Below, one piece after another: positions 34,754-46,942 of a stretch of DNA of 61,121 nucleotides. The stretch lies in contig CAIJRD010000016.1 of the NCBI GenBank assembly GCA_903822975.1, forward strand, positions 1 through 61,121, in the 5' to 3' direction. Source of the DNA: an uncultured Sinobacteraceae bacterium. Lineage in GTDB: Bacteria > Pseudomonadota > Gammaproteobacteria > Nevskiales > Nevskiaceae. The notes beneath the pieces are model-generated. The model searched no databases. It had not been told where the DNA came from and saw only the letters and a list, made by a program, of their open reading frames with translations. The position numbers and the translations under genes are program-made. Positions within the stretch are counted from its first letter, which is position 1, and every line of letters begins with the position of its first letter.

Positions 34754-35494
34754 ATGCCTTTCGGATCGCCGTTGATACTGCCGCGCGCGCTACTGCCACA
34801 CCTGCTACCAATGTTGTATCTGTTCGCATCCGGCGCCTGGGCGGCCGGCGGCCGACCGATGACGACCGACGACGCCACGCTGACCAACGCGCGTTCCTGC
34901 CAGGTCGAAAGCTATTTCCAGCACGCGCACCGCGACGGTCAGCTGTGGCTGCTGCCGGCCTGCAATCCGACCGGCAACTACGAACTCACAGCCGGTGCAC
35001 TGCTGGACGCACCGGCCGACGCCGCGAATGCGCTGCAGTACACGCTGCAGGGCAAATGGGTCTGGCCGCAGGGCATGGACACGGTCAACCACTTCGCCAG
35101 CATCGGCGCCAGCGGCGGCGCGTTTTATCTGGATACGCTGCACAACGGTCCGTCGGCATGGAGTTCGGTGTTCGCCTACGTACCGCTGACGGTGCGCTGG
35201 ACCGATACCGTGCAAACCCACTTCAACCTGGGCTGGAACCGCGACCTGCTCGGCGAGCACGACGACCTCACCTACGCGGCTGCGCTGTCGCACGATCTGG
35301 GCAACGACTACAGCGTGTTTGTCGAACTGTATGGGGTTGGCCGCGCACCGCCTTTTGCACAATCCGGCGGCGCGGTTTTGCTGCTGCAAGGCAGCCTGCA
35401 ACTCGATGCGACCTTCGGCCGGCCGATCAACAGCAGCTGGCGCGACTCGATTTTTTCGGTTGGCATCGAGTGGTATCCACCCGCGCAATGGTGA
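34754..35494 (+). CDS. Exported protein, possible outer-membrane beta-barrel
   Basis: 246 aa; family not recognised with certainty. The signal peptide is hydrophobic (PRALLPHLLPMLYLFASGAWA) and ends at AWA. The mature part has alternating polar/aromatic strands (LQYTLQGKWVWP, TVQTHFNLGWNRDLLG, YSVFVELYGVG, LQLDATFGRPI) and a C-terminal aromatic residue (Trp), as in outer-membrane barrels. ATG 34754 is chosen because the frame back to 34601 runs through the 12-bp repeats and encodes Asn/Arg/Leu-rich filler. It follows rsmB by 296 bases and is convergent with corA. Confidence 0.7.
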   Translation: MPFGSPLILPRALLPHLLPMLYLFASGAWAAGGRPMTTDDATLTNARSCQVESYFQHAHRDGQLWLLPACNPTGNYELTAGALLDAPADAANALQYTLQGKWVWPQGMDTVNHFASIGASGGAFYLDTLHNGPSAWSSVFAYVPLTVRWTDTVQTHFNLGWNRDLLGEHDDLTYAAALSHDLGNDYSVFVELYGVGRAPPFAQSGGAVLLLQGSLQLDATFGRPINSSWRDSIFSVGIEWYPPAQW

Positions 35495-35618
35495 GCCGGG
35501 CGCGGCTTGCGGATCGTTTCTGGCAGCGATTACCGACATTCGCGACGACTGTCGACTTAATGCCGTCGTCGTTTTGGGATTTGCGCTCGGCTGCGCCGCC
35601 AACCGATCCTGCAGACGA

Positions 35619-36581
35619 TCAGAAAAACTTGCGCATGCGGAACCACAGGAATGTGGCCACACCGACACCGAAGATCATCGCCAGTGCGATGAAGTAACCG
35701 GCCGGCCAATCCAGTTCCGGCATGTTCTTGAAGTTCATGCCCCAGATGCCGGTCAGCAGCATCATCGGCATGAACACCACCGAAACCACCGTGAAGATCT
35801 TCATGATCTCGTTCTGCCGCTGCGACAGCGCCGAGAAATGGATCTGCACTGCGGCCTCGATGTCGTGTTCGAGTCCGGATGCGTGATTGCGCACACGCGT
35901 CACGTGCTCGACCAGATCGCGCACGCGCACCTGCAGCTTCTCGTCCCAGTCGAAACAGGTGTTACGACGCCAGCCGTCGAGCGCTTCGAGCTGATCTTCC
36001 GAGAGTGTCTCCAGCCTTCGGGCATAGCGCCGGCCTTCGAGCAGCGCGCGCCAGTCGTCGCGGTCGTTGTTCGGACTCAACAGATCGTCCTGCAGCTCGG
36101 TCAGGCGCTTATCGAGCACCTCGCGTACGGTCAGGTAGCGATCGACCATCGTGTCGAGAATGTAGTACGCCAGTCCCACCGCTCCGCGCGGCACCTTGCC
36201 CTTGGGCCCGCAAATACGCTGCTTGAGCAGCTGGAAGCTGAGGTTGTCTTCCGCGCGCACGGTGATCAGCAGACGCTCGAACATGAAAAACGCGGCGGTA
36301 CGCGTCTCCAACGGGAACGGATCGTCCTTGGGACCGAGGCCCTCGAAGATCAGCATGTCGTAGTCGGGCGTGCCGTCGAAGAACGAGTTGTGCAGCGGCG
36401 ACAGCGAGTCCTCGACGTGCTGCAAATCAACTTCGACGCCGAGCAGCCGTCGCGGCCATTCCTCCCAGCCTTGCGCCTGCTCGCGCGTAAAGTCGATCCA
36501 GACGAAGCCGTCTTCCGGCATGCGGTCGATCGTGTTGAACCGGATCGGCGCCTGACCGGGAATGAGATGAAACACTTCCAT
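35619..36581 (-). CDS. corA: CorA-family divalent metal transporter
   Basis: 320-aa CorA-type channel for Mg2+ (or Co2+, Ni2+, Zn2+). A large cytosolic N-terminal domain (1-255) leads via a long helix to two C-terminal membrane helices. The first helix carries the GMN selectivity motif in TGIWGMNFKNMPEL, and the short periplasmic loop follows. The basic C-terminus is WFRMRKFF. ATG 36581 (MEVFHLIPG) is chosen over 36632, which would overlap the upstream gene's stop. It lies 47 bases downstream of the exported 144-aa protein gene and may be co-transcribed with it. Confidence 0.9.
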   Translation of the reverse strand: MEVFHLIPGQAPIRFNTIDRMPEDGFVWIDFTREQAQGWEEWPRRLLGVEVDLQHVEDSLSPLHNSFFDGTPDYDMLIFEGLGPKDDPFPLETRTAAFFMFERLLITVRAEDNLSFQLLKQRICGPKGKVPRGAVGLAYYILDTMVDRYLTVREVLDKRLTELQDDLLSPNNDRDDWRALLEGRRYARRLETLSEDQLEALDGWRRNTCFDWDEKLQVRVRDLVEHVTRVRNHASGLEHDIEAAVQIHFSALSQRQNEIMKIFTVVSVVFMPMMLLTGIWGMNFKNMPELDWPAGYFIALAMIFGVGVATFLWFRMRKFF

Positions 36582-36628
36582 GACGGAAATCCGGCTCTGA
36601 GTTGAATTCGGCGGCGTTGATTCCAACC

Positions 36629-37063
36629 TCAATCAAAGCCTTTTTCTGGGTCCACCGGCTTCAGCTTGGTGAAGAACTCATGCACCACTTCATCGAGCTT
36701 GGCTTTGATCTCGGCGGGATCGGCAACGCCATAGCGTTCCACCGTCGCATCCGGTTCGGGCAGCCAACCGCGGTATGGATATGGCGCGCCTGCGGTAAAC
36801 ACGCGGCGCAGTTCGATGCGATGCAGGAAGGTGAATCGGCCGGCTTCCGAATTGCTCGGAATCGCCTTGCTGTAGATGGTGACCTTGACCTTCGGATCGT
36901 TCGGAATGTTGTTGCCGATCGATACCGCCGCCGCGTTCACCGCCGAGCGCAGATCTTCTTCGCTGACCACCGGGCTGTCCGACTTGACCTTCACTTCGAA
37001 CGCCTGCGCGCTCCCAACGATGCCGCACAGCAGGAATGCCAACAGCAGATGCTTGCTCATCAC
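36629..37063 (-). CDS. Small exported protein, unknown function
   Basis: 144 aa, family not recognised. The signal peptide MMSKHLLLAFLLCGIVGSAQA has an AQA cleavage site. The mature domain looks alpha/beta: FEVKVKSDSPVVSEEDLRSA, VKVTIYSKAIPSN, FLHRIELRRVFTAG and a C-terminal helix IKAKLDEVVHEFFTKL. No cysteines remain in the mature part. The ATG has AGGAG nine bases upstream. It lies directly upstream of corA. Confidence 0.75.
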   Translation of the reverse strand: MMSKHLLLAFLLCGIVGSAQAFEVKVKSDSPVVSEEDLRSAVNAAAVSIGNNIPNDPKVKVTIYSKAIPSNSEAGRFTFLHRIELRRVFTAGAPYPYRGWLPEPDATVERYGVADPAEIKAKLDEVVHEFFTKLKPVDPEKGFD

Positions 37064-37131
37064 GCTCGCTCCTTGATGGCCTGCGCGATGCGACTCGCAC
37101 GCACGCAGGTACGGCTGAGTGATCGACCAAG

Positions 37132-37160
37132 GCTGCGGCCCGCATCCTGCGGACCGCAGC
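37132..37160. terminator. Nested stem-loop downstream of mdh
   Basis: GCTGCGG (37132-37138) pairs with CCGCAGC (37154-37160), and within it CCGCA pairs with TGCGG around a three-base loop, giving a nearly continuous 12-bp hairpin. It lies 28 bases past the mdh stop on the minus strand, a terminator position, but without a clear U-tract. Confidence 0.5.
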
Positions 37161-37181
37161 TTGAGACTGCAGCTTGAGACT
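37156..37181. repeat. 13-bp exact tandem duplication
   Basis: GCAGCTTGAGACT at 37156-37168 is repeated exactly at 37169-37181, between the mdh stop and the hairpin. Confidence 0.85.
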
Positions 37182-37187
37182 ACTGCC

Positions 37188-38165
37188 TTACTTCAACAGT
37201 TCTTCGATCGCGGCGCGCTCTTCACGCAGCTCGGTATCGGTCAGGTCCATCTTGCCGCGCGAGAACGCGTCGACATCGAGGCCCTGCACGATTTCGTACT
37301 GACCGTTCTTGGTGATCACCGGGTAGCCGTAGACCACGCCCGGCTTGATGCCGTAGCTGCCGTCCGAGGCGACGCCCATGCTGACCCACTTGCCGTTGCT
37401 GCCGAGCGCCCAGTCGCGGATGTGATCCACCGCGGCGGAGGCGGCCGAGGCGGCCGACGACGAACCGCGCGCCTTGATGATCGCCGCGCCGCGCTGCTGC
37501 ACGGTCGGGATGAAGTCGGATTCGACCCAGCTCTGCTCGACCAGCGTCTTCGCGGCCTTGCCCTTGACGGTGGCGTGGGTGATGTCCGGGTACTGCGTGG
37601 CGCTATGGTTGCCCCAGATGATCAGCTGATCGACGTCGGTCACCGCGGCGTTGGTCTTGGCGGCGAGCTGACCGGCGGCGCGGTTGTGATCCAGACGCAC
37701 CATCGCGGTGAACTGCTTCGGGTCGAGACCCTTGGCGTTCTCGCGCGCGATCAGCGCATTGGTGTTGGCCGGGTTGCCGACCACCAGCACGCGCACATCC
37801 TTGCTGGCCTTGGCGGCGAGTGCCTTGCCCTGCACCGAGAAGATCGCCGCGTTGGCGGTGAGCAGGTCCTTGCGCTCCATGCCGGGGCCGCGCGGACGCG
37901 CGCCGACCAGCAACGCGTAGTCGGTGCCTTCGAAGGCTTCTTCGGGCTTGTCGGTGGCGACGATGCCGGACACCAGCGGGAATGCGCAGTCGACCAGTTC
38001 CATCACCACGCCGCCAAGCGCGCCGAGCGCGGGCGTGATTTCCAGGAGCTGCAGGATCACCGGCTGATCGGGGCCCAGCATCGAGCCGCTGGCGATGCGG
38101 AACAGCAGCGAGTAGGAAATCTGACCGGCGGCGCCGGTGATGGTGACGCGGACAGGCTTCTTCAT
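37188..38165 (-). CDS. mdh: Malate dehydrogenase
   Basis: 325-aa NAD-dependent malate dehydrogenase of the TCA cycle. The N-terminal nucleotide-binding motif is [21 protein letters not shown]; substrate-binding arginines lie in [16 protein letters not shown]; catalytic histidine is in [14 protein letters not shown]. The length and sequence style match the group that includes many proteobacterial and actinobacterial MDHs, distinct from the 312-aa E. coli type. ATG 38165 has GGAG seven bases upstream; the frame extends to 38204 without support. It is monocistronic by spacing. Confidence 0.95.
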   Translation of the reverse strand: MKKPVRVTITGAAGQISYSLLFRIASGSMLGPDQPVILQLLEITPALGALGGVVMELVDCAFPLVSGIVATDKPEEAFEGTDYALLVGARPRGPGMERKDLLTANAAIFSVQGKALAAKASKDVRVLVVGNPANTNALIARENAKGLDPKQFTAMVRLDHNRAAGQLAAKTNAAVTDVDQLIIWGNHSATQYPDITHATVKGKAAKTLVEQSWVESDFIPTVQQRGAAIIKARGSSSAASAASAAVDHIRDWALGSNGKWVSMGVASDGSYGIKPGVVYGYPVITKNGQYEIVQGLDVDAFSRGKMDLTDTELREERAAIEELLK

Positions 38166-38203
38166 GCGGGGGCTCCGTGAAATGCGTTGACGTTGTAGCG
38201 ACA

Positions 38204-38220
38204 CCGGCGCAAACCGCCGG
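38204..38220 (-). promoter_or_regulatory. Stem-loop in the mdh leader
   Basis: CCGGCG (38204-38209), loop CAAAC, CGCCGG (38215-38220), 39 bases before the mdh start. On the minus strand a TAAAAT (38278-38273) that could be a -10 element lies upstream, which would put this hairpin in the 5' leader. Regulatory effect is unproven. Confidence 0.3.
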
Positions 38221-38353
38221 CGATCGTTCGGGCTCTGCTTAAGGATCGTTGGAGGATCGTAAAGAGCGCGCGATTTTAGCCTGTCTGGCAGCTTTCTGGC
38301 GGCATCTCCGCGCCTTTGCGGCGATCACGCCCTGGCGGGTGCGGTCGCGGACC

Positions 38354-41298
<2,945 letters not shown>

Positions 41299-41302
<4 letters not shown>

Positions 41303-42030
41303 GGCGACGAAGCGGCTGCAAGGCCGCCGCGCTCAATCAGCTTGCCGGCCTCCAGCGTCACCGTGCGGGCGCAGCGCGCCGCGAGTTGCTGGTCGTGCGT
41401 GACCAAGACCAGGGTTGTCCCGCGCGAACGATTCATCGCGAACAGCTGTTCGATGATGCTCGCACCGGTGGCGACATCGAGATTGCCGGTGGGCTCGTCG
41501 GCGAACAGGATCGCCGGGCCGGCGGCGAATGCGCGCGCCAGCGCCACGCGCTGCTGCTCGCCACCGGAAAGTTGGTGCGGGTAGTGCGTGACGCGCGCGG
41601 CGAGTCCGACTTGATCGAGCGTGTCGCGTGCGCGGACTTCGGCATCGCGCAGTCCGGCCAGTTCGGCCGGCAACATGACGTTCTCCAGCGCGGTGAGTCC
41701 GGCGAGCAACTGGAACGACTGGAACACGAAGCCGACGCGACCCGCGCGCAAGCCGGCGCGACCGTCCTCGTCGAGCGCCGAGAGCTTCTGCCCGGCCAGG
41801 AACACTTCACCACGCGTCGGCGCATCGAGGCCTGCGAGCAACGACAGCAGTGTCGTCTTGCCGGAACCGGAGCGGCCGAGAATCGCGACCGATTCACCGG
41901 CGTCGATGCGCAGGTCGAGCGCATCGAGAATGCTCAGCCGACTGCCGCCGCTGATAATCTCCTTGCAGATTTTTTCGGCGACGATGACGGCTTCCCGCGG
42001 CATCGCGTCCCGCACACTCGGATCGGTCAT
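41299..42030 (-). CDS. ybbA: ABC transporter ATPase, YbbA-type
   Basis: 243-aa LolD/MacB-family ATPase. Walker A GRSGSGKTT, Q-loop VFQSFQLL, signature LSGGEQQRVALARA, Walker B ILFADEPTGNLD and H-loop VTHD are all intact. It partners the YbbP permease, to which it is translationally coupled. Start is ATG 42030 or, more like relatives, ATG 42003 (MPREAVIVAEKI). If 42030 is used, its start codon shares bases with the divergent tesA start. The tesA-ybbA-ybbP arrangement matches E. coli. Confidence 0.9.
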
Positions 42031-42700
42031 GACGGCATTCGGCAGTTTCAGGAAAAGATTCTTGGGGACGCTGAGCGTACTCGTGCTGCTGTTGCCGACG
42101 CTCGCCGCGTCGGCAGCACCGACGCTGATGGTATTCGGCGACAGCCTCAGCGCGGGCTACGGACTCGATCCGGGCAGCGGCTGGGTCGCACTATTGGACA
42201 CCAAACTCAAGGCACAAAGTTCGCCGGCCCTGAAATCGTGGAGCGTAGTCAACGTATCGGTGTCCGGCGAAACCACTGCCGGCGGACTATCGCGGCTGCC
42301 GGCGGCTCTGGCGCAATACCATCCGCAGCTGGTTCTGCTGGAGCTCGGCGGCAACGACGGCCTGCGCGGCCAGCCGCTGCCCGCGATGCGCGCCAATCTC
42401 GACAAGATGATCGGGCTTGCACGCGATGCCAAGGCGCAGCCCGTGTTGATGGAGATGCGCATTCCAAGCAACTACGGACCGGTCTACGGCAACCAGTTCA
42501 CGCAGATTTACGGCGACCTGGCAAAGACCGCGAAAGTACCGCTGCTGCCGTTCTTCCTGGCACCGGTGGTGAGTGACCGCCCGCGCTGGTTTCAGGACGA
42601 CGGCATCCACCCCAACGCGGCAGCGCAGCCGTTGTTGCTGGAGCAGGTGTGGCCGCAGCTGCAGGCTTTGCTGGCGCACGCGTTAAACGGGCCGCCCTGA
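42029..42700 (+). CDS. tesA: Acyl-CoA thioesterase/lysophospholipase TesA-like esterase
   Basis: 223-aa SGNH hydrolase, periplasmic. The signal peptide (FLGTLSVLVLLLPTLAASA) is followed by the GDSLSAGYG block with the nucleophilic Ser, then ELGGNDGLRG (oxyanion Gly and Asn) and DGIHPNAAAQ (catalytic Asp and His). TesA acts on thioesters, lysophospholipids and some peptidic esters. ATG 42029 starts directly before the signal peptide. The reading frame upstream to 41621 lies antisense to ybbA and is noise. It is divergent from ybbAP. Confidence 0.9.
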   Translation: MTAFGSFRKRFLGTLSVLVLLLPTLAASAAPTLMVFGDSLSAGYGLDPGSGWVALLDTKLKAQSSPALKSWSVVNVSVSGETTAGGLSRLPAALAQYHPQLVLLELGGNDGLRGQPLPAMRANLDKMIGLARDAKAQPVLMEMRIPSNYGPVYGNQFTQIYGDLAKTAKVPLLPFFLAPVVSDRPRWFQDDGIHPNAAAQPLLLEQVWPQLQALLAHALNGPP

Positions 42701-42707
42701 AGTGCCC

Positions 42708-42727
42708 CGCGCAAGCCGGCTTGCGCG
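42708..42727. terminator. Perfect 20-bp palindrome after tesA
   Basis: CGCGCAAGCC is followed at once by its reverse complement GGCTTGCGCG, eight bases after the tesA stop. As RNA it gives a short GC hairpin, possibly terminating tesA transcription ahead of the FAD-oxidoreductase operon. There is no U-tract. Confidence 0.5.
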
Positions 42728-42921
42728 ACCGGACTGCTGACTGACCAAATGCGCGCTCGCTGCGCAGCCCTGGACTTTTGCCTGTCGCGCCACCCGTTTG
42801 TCGGCAGGCCACTGACACCGCCGCGCTTGCACAAATACTTACCCGGCCTGCATCCCGCCGGCGGTCTCGGCCGTAAGTCCATGAACACTCATTCATCGGC
42901 CGCTGGCCGCACACTCAGCTC

Positions 42922-44280
42922 ATGAAAATCGCCGTCATTGGCTCTGGTATCTCCGGCCTCGGCGCCGCGCACTTCCTGGCGCGGCGGCACGAGGTCACCG
43001 TATTCGAGCAGGACAGCCGTGCTGGGGGCCACACCAACACCTTCGACGTCGAGACTCCGAACGGGCGGCTGGCGATCGATACCGGCTTCATCGTCTGCAA
43101 CCCGGTCAACTACCCGAACTTCTACCCGTTCCTGCACGAGCTCGGCGTGAGCCTGCAGGACACCGACATGTCGTTGGGCGTGTCGGTCGAGGAAGGTCGG
43201 GTGGAATGGGCCGGCGACGAGAACCTGGCGAAGATCTTCGCGCAGCCGAGCCTGATGTTCTCGCCGACGCATATCCGCATGCTGCTGGCGGTGGTGCGCT
43301 TCAACAAGCAGGTGAAGCAGCTGCTGGCCGACGATGCGTTGCCGGACATGACGCTCGGCGAATTCCTAGAGGCCAATCACTATCCGATGGCGCTGCGCGT
43401 GCGTTATGTCGCCGCAATGGCCGGGCCGATCTGGAGTACTTCAACCGCCGGAGTAATGGAATTCCCGTTTCCGGCGTTCGCGCGCTTCTTCGAATCGCAT
43501 GGTCTGCTGAACGTTTACGAACGTCCGCAGTGGCAGACCGTGGTCGGCGGCTCGCGCAGCTATGTGCGCAGCCTGTTGTCGAAGTTCCAGGGCGAGCTGC
43601 GGCTGTCGAGCGCGGTGACACGGCTGCGTCGTGTCGACGGCGCGGTCCATGTGACCAGCGCGGTCGGCGAGGAGCGCTACGACGCGGTGATCTGTGCAAC
43701 CCACTCCGACCAGGCGCTGCGCTTGCTGGGCGACGCCAGCGAGACCGAGCGCGCCGTGCTCGGCAACGTGCCGTATGCGCGCAATACCGCCTATCTGCAC
43801 ACCGACAAGACCCTGCTGCCGAAACGCCGCTGGGCCTGGAGCAGCTGGAACGCGATCCTGAAGTCCGACGCACTGACTGACGAACCTATCGGCGTGACTT
43901 ATTGGATGAACCAGTTGCAGCGCCTGCCCAAGCGCATCACCGGCGACACCCAGTACATCGTTTCGCTCAACCCGCCGCGCCCGCCGCAGGCGCAGACCGT
44001 GCTGTACCAGATCGATTACGAGCATCCGCAGTACAACCCGGCGACGATCGCCGCGCAGGCACGGCTGCCGCAGATCCAGGGGCGCGGCGGCATCTGGTGG
44101 GCCGGCGCCTGGACCGCCTACGGCTTTCATGAGGACGGGCTGAAGTCGGCATTGCGCGTGGTTGCCGGTCTCGATCCCGATTGTCTGCCGCCCTATGCCA
44201 CCGACCTCGGCCTGCCGCCGTCGGTGCTGCACGTCGCCGCGCCGACGGCGAGTGCTGCGCTGGAGCCGGTGCTGGCGTGA
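42922..44280 (+). CDS. FAD-dependent oxidoreductase (flavin amine-oxidase-like)
   Basis: 452-aa cytosolic flavoprotein. The N-terminal dinucleotide-binding motif is IAVIGSGISGLGAAHFLARR, then the FAD-ribose region EQDSRAGGHTNTFDV; the C-terminal FAD block is GGIWWAGAWTAYGFHEDGLKSALRVV. It belongs to the group encoded beside DUF1365 and a Cfa-like methyltransferase, and is related to the desaturase-type protein of furan and methyl-branched fatty acid synthesis in Rhodobacter. A role oxidising or desaturating a lipid acyl chain is inferred. The stop overlaps the next GTG (GTGA, 44277-44280). Confidence 0.88.
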   Translation: MKIAVIGSGISGLGAAHFLARRHEVTVFEQDSRAGGHTNTFDVETPNGRLAIDTGFIVCNPVNYPNFYPFLHELGVSLQDTDMSLGVSVEEGRVEWAGDENLAKIFAQPSLMFSPTHIRMLLAVVRFNKQVKQLLADDALPDMTLGEFLEANHYPMALRVRYVAAMAGPIWSTSTAGVMEFPFPAFARFFESHGLLNVYERPQWQTVVGGSRSYVRSLLSKFQGELRLSSAVTRLRRVDGAVHVTSAVGEERYDAVICATHSDQALRLLGDASETERAVLGNVPYARNTAYLHTDKTLLPKRRWAWSSWNAILKSDALTDEPIGVTYWMNQLQRLPKRITGDTQYIVSLNPPRPPQAQTVLYQIDYEHPQYNPATIAAQARLPQIQGRGGIWWAGAWTAYGFHEDGLKSALRVVAGLDPDCLPPYATDLGLPPSVLHVAAPTASAALEPVLA

Positions 44281-45143
44281 GCGCGCCGCTGCCAATGAAG
44301 GACACGCTCGACCGCGCCGGCTGGCACGAAGATGCGGAGCCACAGCGCCGGCGTGCAGCACAGGAAACCGATGACATCGCTGCGGCCGCGGCGTCGCTGT
44401 ACGCGAGCAAGGTGATGCACCGGCGCCTGATCGCACCGCTGTACCGATTCGTCTACCGCGTGTTTTATCTGCTGCTCGACGTCGATCGCATCGACGAGGC
44501 CGCGCGTGGACTTCGGCTGTTTTCGCACAACCGCTTCAACCTGCTGTCGTTCCACGATCGCGACCATGGCCTCGGTGAAACCGGCGGTTTGCGGCGCTGG
44601 GCCGACGGCGTGCTGGCCAATGCCGGCATCGATCTCGACGGCGGTCGTATTCGGCTGCTCTCGCTGCCACGGCTGTGCGGCTTCGCGTTCAACCCGATCA
44701 GCCTGTGGTACTGCGAGCACCGCGACGGCAGCCTGCGTGCGGTGATCGCGGCGGTGCGCAATACATTTGGCGAAACGCATAGCTATCTGCTCGCATCCGA
44801 TGGCGCGGCGATGCCGTATGAATCCATACACGAGAAGGACAAGTGCTTTCACGTGTCACCGTTTTTCGATCTGGTGGGGCGCTACCGCTTCAGTCTGACC
44901 GAGCCGACCGAGCAGTTGCGGGTGCTGATTCACGAGACCCGCGATGGCGTTCCGATTCTGGACGCGACACTCAGCGGCACGCGACTGGCCTTGAGCGATG
45001 GCGCGATCGTGAAACTGGTGCTGGCGATGCCGCTGATGACGCTCAAGGTCGTCGCCGGCATTCATTGGGAAGCATTGAAAATCTGGCTGCGCGGCGGACG
45101 CTTCCACAAGAAGCCCGCACCGCCCGGCAACTTGGTGAGCTGA
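44277..45143 (+). CDS. DUF1365 protein
   Basis: 288-aa protein of unknown chemistry. Family marks visible: KVMHRRLIAPLYRFVYRVFYLLLDVD, LFSHNRFNLLSFHDRDHG, PRLCGFAFNPISLWYC, VRNTFGETHSYLL and EKCFHVSPFFD-like KDKCFHVSPFFD. The start GTG 44277 overlaps the previous stop; ATG 44295 is an alternative. DUF1365 genes are almost always found with an FAD oxidoreductase and a cyclopropane-synthase-like enzyme, so a shared role in modifying membrane acyl chains is inferred. It lies two bases before the Cfa-type gene. Confidence 0.88.
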   Translation: MSAPLPMKDTLDRAGWHEDAEPQRRRAAQETDDIAAAAASLYASKVMHRRLIAPLYRFVYRVFYLLLDVDRIDEAARGLRLFSHNRFNLLSFHDRDHGLGETGGLRRWADGVLANAGIDLDGGRIRLLSLPRLCGFAFNPISLWYCEHRDGSLRAVIAAVRNTFGETHSYLLASDGAAMPYESIHEKDKCFHVSPFFDLVGRYRFSLTEPTEQLRVLIHETRDGVPILDATLSGTRLALSDGAIVKLVLAMPLMTLKVVAGIHWEALKIWLRGGRFHKKPAPPGNLVS

Positions 45144-45145
45144 CG

Positions 45146-46489
45146 ATGAAACCTGAAAAATTCGAACGCCGCGACACGATGCAATCGCTTGATCAGGTGC
45201 TCGGCCGCGACGGCTTTTCGCCGGACCTGCCGCAGCAGTTCGTCGGCGACACGCAGGACCAGGGCAGCACGCGCGGGCTGTCGCTGGGGCTCAAGCTTTT
45301 AACCTACATGCTGTCCGGCATGAAGATCGGCTCGCTCGATCTGCGTCTGCCGAACGGCGCCACGCGACATTTCGCCGGCACCGAGCCGGGCCCGCACGGC
45401 GTGTGGCACATCCACAGCGAACGACTGATCAAGCACGTCTTGACCTCCGGCGAAGTCGGCATCGGCGACTCCTATCTCGAAGACTGCTGGGATTCGCCTG
45501 ACCTGACGCGCCTGCTGCACGTGCTGTATCTCAACGAGCCGTATTACAAAGGTCCATTCGAAGCCAACTGGATCGGTCGCGCCTACGGCTGGTGGCAGCA
45601 CAAGCGCCGCGCGAATACCAAGACCAAGGCGAAGAAGAACATCGAGTACCACTACGACCTCGGCAACGAGTTCTACAAGATGTGGCTCGACGACACGATG
45701 GCGTATTCGGCCGGCATGTTCCGCACGCCCGCCACCGCGCAGGAACCGTCAAGCGCCTATCTGCGCCCGAACGAAACCCTGATGGACGCGCAGATCAACA
45801 AATTCCAGCTGATGTACGAGCGCCTCGATCTGCGCCCCGAACATACGCTGCTGGAAATCGGCTCGGGCTGGGGTGGCTTCGCGATCTATGCGGCAACCCA
45901 TTCCGGCTGCCGCGTGCACTCGATCACCTTGTCGCAGGAACAACTTGCCGAGGCCCGCGTGCGTGCGGAAAACGCCGGTGTGGCCGATCGCGTGACGTTC
46001 GAGATTCGCGACTACCGCGACGTGGTTGAACAATACGACCGCATCGTCTCGATCGAGATGTACGAAGCGGTCGGCGAGGAATACTGGCCGGGTTACTTCG
46101 CGACCATTTCGAAGGCGCTGAAACCCGGCGGCAAGGCGGCGATCCAGGGCATCACGATCAGCCCGGCGCTGTTCGATCATTACCGCCGCAAGCGCGATTT
46201 CATTCAGAAGTACATCTTCCCGGGCGGCATGCTGTGCCCGCCGGGTCACTTCTCCGATCTCGCGCTCGCGGCTGGACTGACGTCGGAAAATCCGAAGTTC
46301 TACGCCAAGGACTACGCCGACACACTGGCGCACTGGCATCGCAACGTGCTCGCGGTCAGCGAGCAGATCACCCAGCAGTTCGACCGACGCTTCCTGCGCA
46401 TGTGGCGCTACTACCTGAGCTACTGCGAGTGCGGATTCCTGACCAACAACATCGACTTGATGCAGATCACGCTCAATAAGCGCGGCTAA
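45146..46489 (+). CDS. Cyclopropane-fatty-acid-synthase-type methyltransferase
   Basis: 447-aa SAM-dependent enzyme acting on membrane phospholipid acyl chains. An N-terminal lipid-binding domain (about 50-150) precedes the catalytic half with YHYDLGNEFYKMWLD, MAYSAGMF, LEIGSGWGGFAIYAA, SIEMYEAVGEEYW, KYIFPGGMLCPPG and the C-terminal YCECGF. This is the long-form family that includes Cfa and UfaM. With the adjacent FAD enzyme it may make methyl-branched or furan-type rather than simple cyclopropane acids. Start ATG 45146. A strong terminator follows at 46566. Confidence 0.92.
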   Translation: MKPEKFERRDTMQSLDQVLGRDGFSPDLPQQFVGDTQDQGSTRGLSLGLKLLTYMLSGMKIGSLDLRLPNGATRHFAGTEPGPHGVWHIHSERLIKHVLTSGEVGIGDSYLEDCWDSPDLTRLLHVLYLNEPYYKGPFEANWIGRAYGWWQHKRRANTKTKAKKNIEYHYDLGNEFYKMWLDDTMAYSAGMFRTPATAQEPSSAYLRPNETLMDAQINKFQLMYERLDLRPEHTLLEIGSGWGGFAIYAATHSGCRVHSITLSQEQLAEARVRAENAGVADRVTFEIRDYRDVVEQYDRIVSIEMYEAVGEEYWPGYFATISKALKPGGKAAIQGITISPALFDHYRRKRDFIQKYIFPGGMLCPPGHFSDLALAAGLTSENPKFYAKDYADTLAHWHRNVLAVSEQITQQFDRRFLRMWRYYLSYCECGFLTNNIDLMQITLNKRG

Positions 46490-46565
46490 GCGCGGCGTTC
46501 CGCGCGCACACGCCGCTGCGCGACCGGCAAAACGTCATCGCGCTTGAGTAGACTCTGAAGGGTTC

Positions 46566-46593
46566 GCCCCGTCCGCTTGGCGGGGCATTTTTT
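46566..46593 (+). terminator. Rho-independent terminator after the Cfa-type gene
   Basis: GCCCCG (46566-46571), nine-base loop, CGGGGC (46581-46586), then ATTTTTT (46587-46593). It lies 77 bases past the stop and only 17 bases before the DUF1475 start, so that gene is either read by leak-through or has its own overlapping promoter. Confidence 0.82.
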
Positions 46594-46609
46594 GCAGGAT
46601 CGAATTGCC

Positions 46610-46942
46610 GTGAGCGCGCGTCTGAAAATCGTCTTCAGCTTGATTCTGCTGTGCATACTCTGCGCGACCACCTGGGCGAGCCTGCAGATGCCGTTCTGGC
46701 AGACGCCGCAGGCGCTGGTGACGCATCCCTGGTTCATCGCCACGCTGGTCGATACCTACCTGGCGTTCTTCACGTTCTGGCTGTGGGTTGCGTACAAGGA
46801 AAACTCGATCTGGCGCGCAGCGATCTGGCTGCTGCTGATCTTCGCGCTCGGCAATATCGCGATGGCGGGCTACGCGCTGATCACGCTGTGGCGCCTGCCG
46901 CGCGAAGCGCCGATCGAAGACTTCCTGTTGCGCCGCAAGTGA
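46610..46942 (+). CDS. DUF1475 membrane protein
   Basis: 110-aa protein with three hydrophobic helices: KIVFSLILLCILCATTWA, PWFIATLVDTYLAFFTFWLW and AAIWLLLIFALGNIAMAGYALITLW, with a conserved-looking VDTYLAFFTFW and a charged tail. Function unknown. The family tends to occur near Cfa/DUF1365 genes. The start is GTG 46610, with AGGA ten bases upstream; the ATG-like start at 46577 would lie in the terminator. Its stop overlaps the next GTG (GTGA, 46939-46942). Confidence 0.78.
   Translation: MSARLKIVFSLILLCILCATTWASLQMPFWQTPQALVTHPWFIATLVDTYLAFFTFWLWVAYKENSIWRAAIWLLLIFALGNIAMAGYALITLWRLPREAPIEDFLLRRK

Noticed and set aside
41621..42028. Upstream extension of the tesA frame
   Set aside because: It lies antisense to ybbA, is Ser/Arg-rich, and would bury the signal peptide that starts at 42029.
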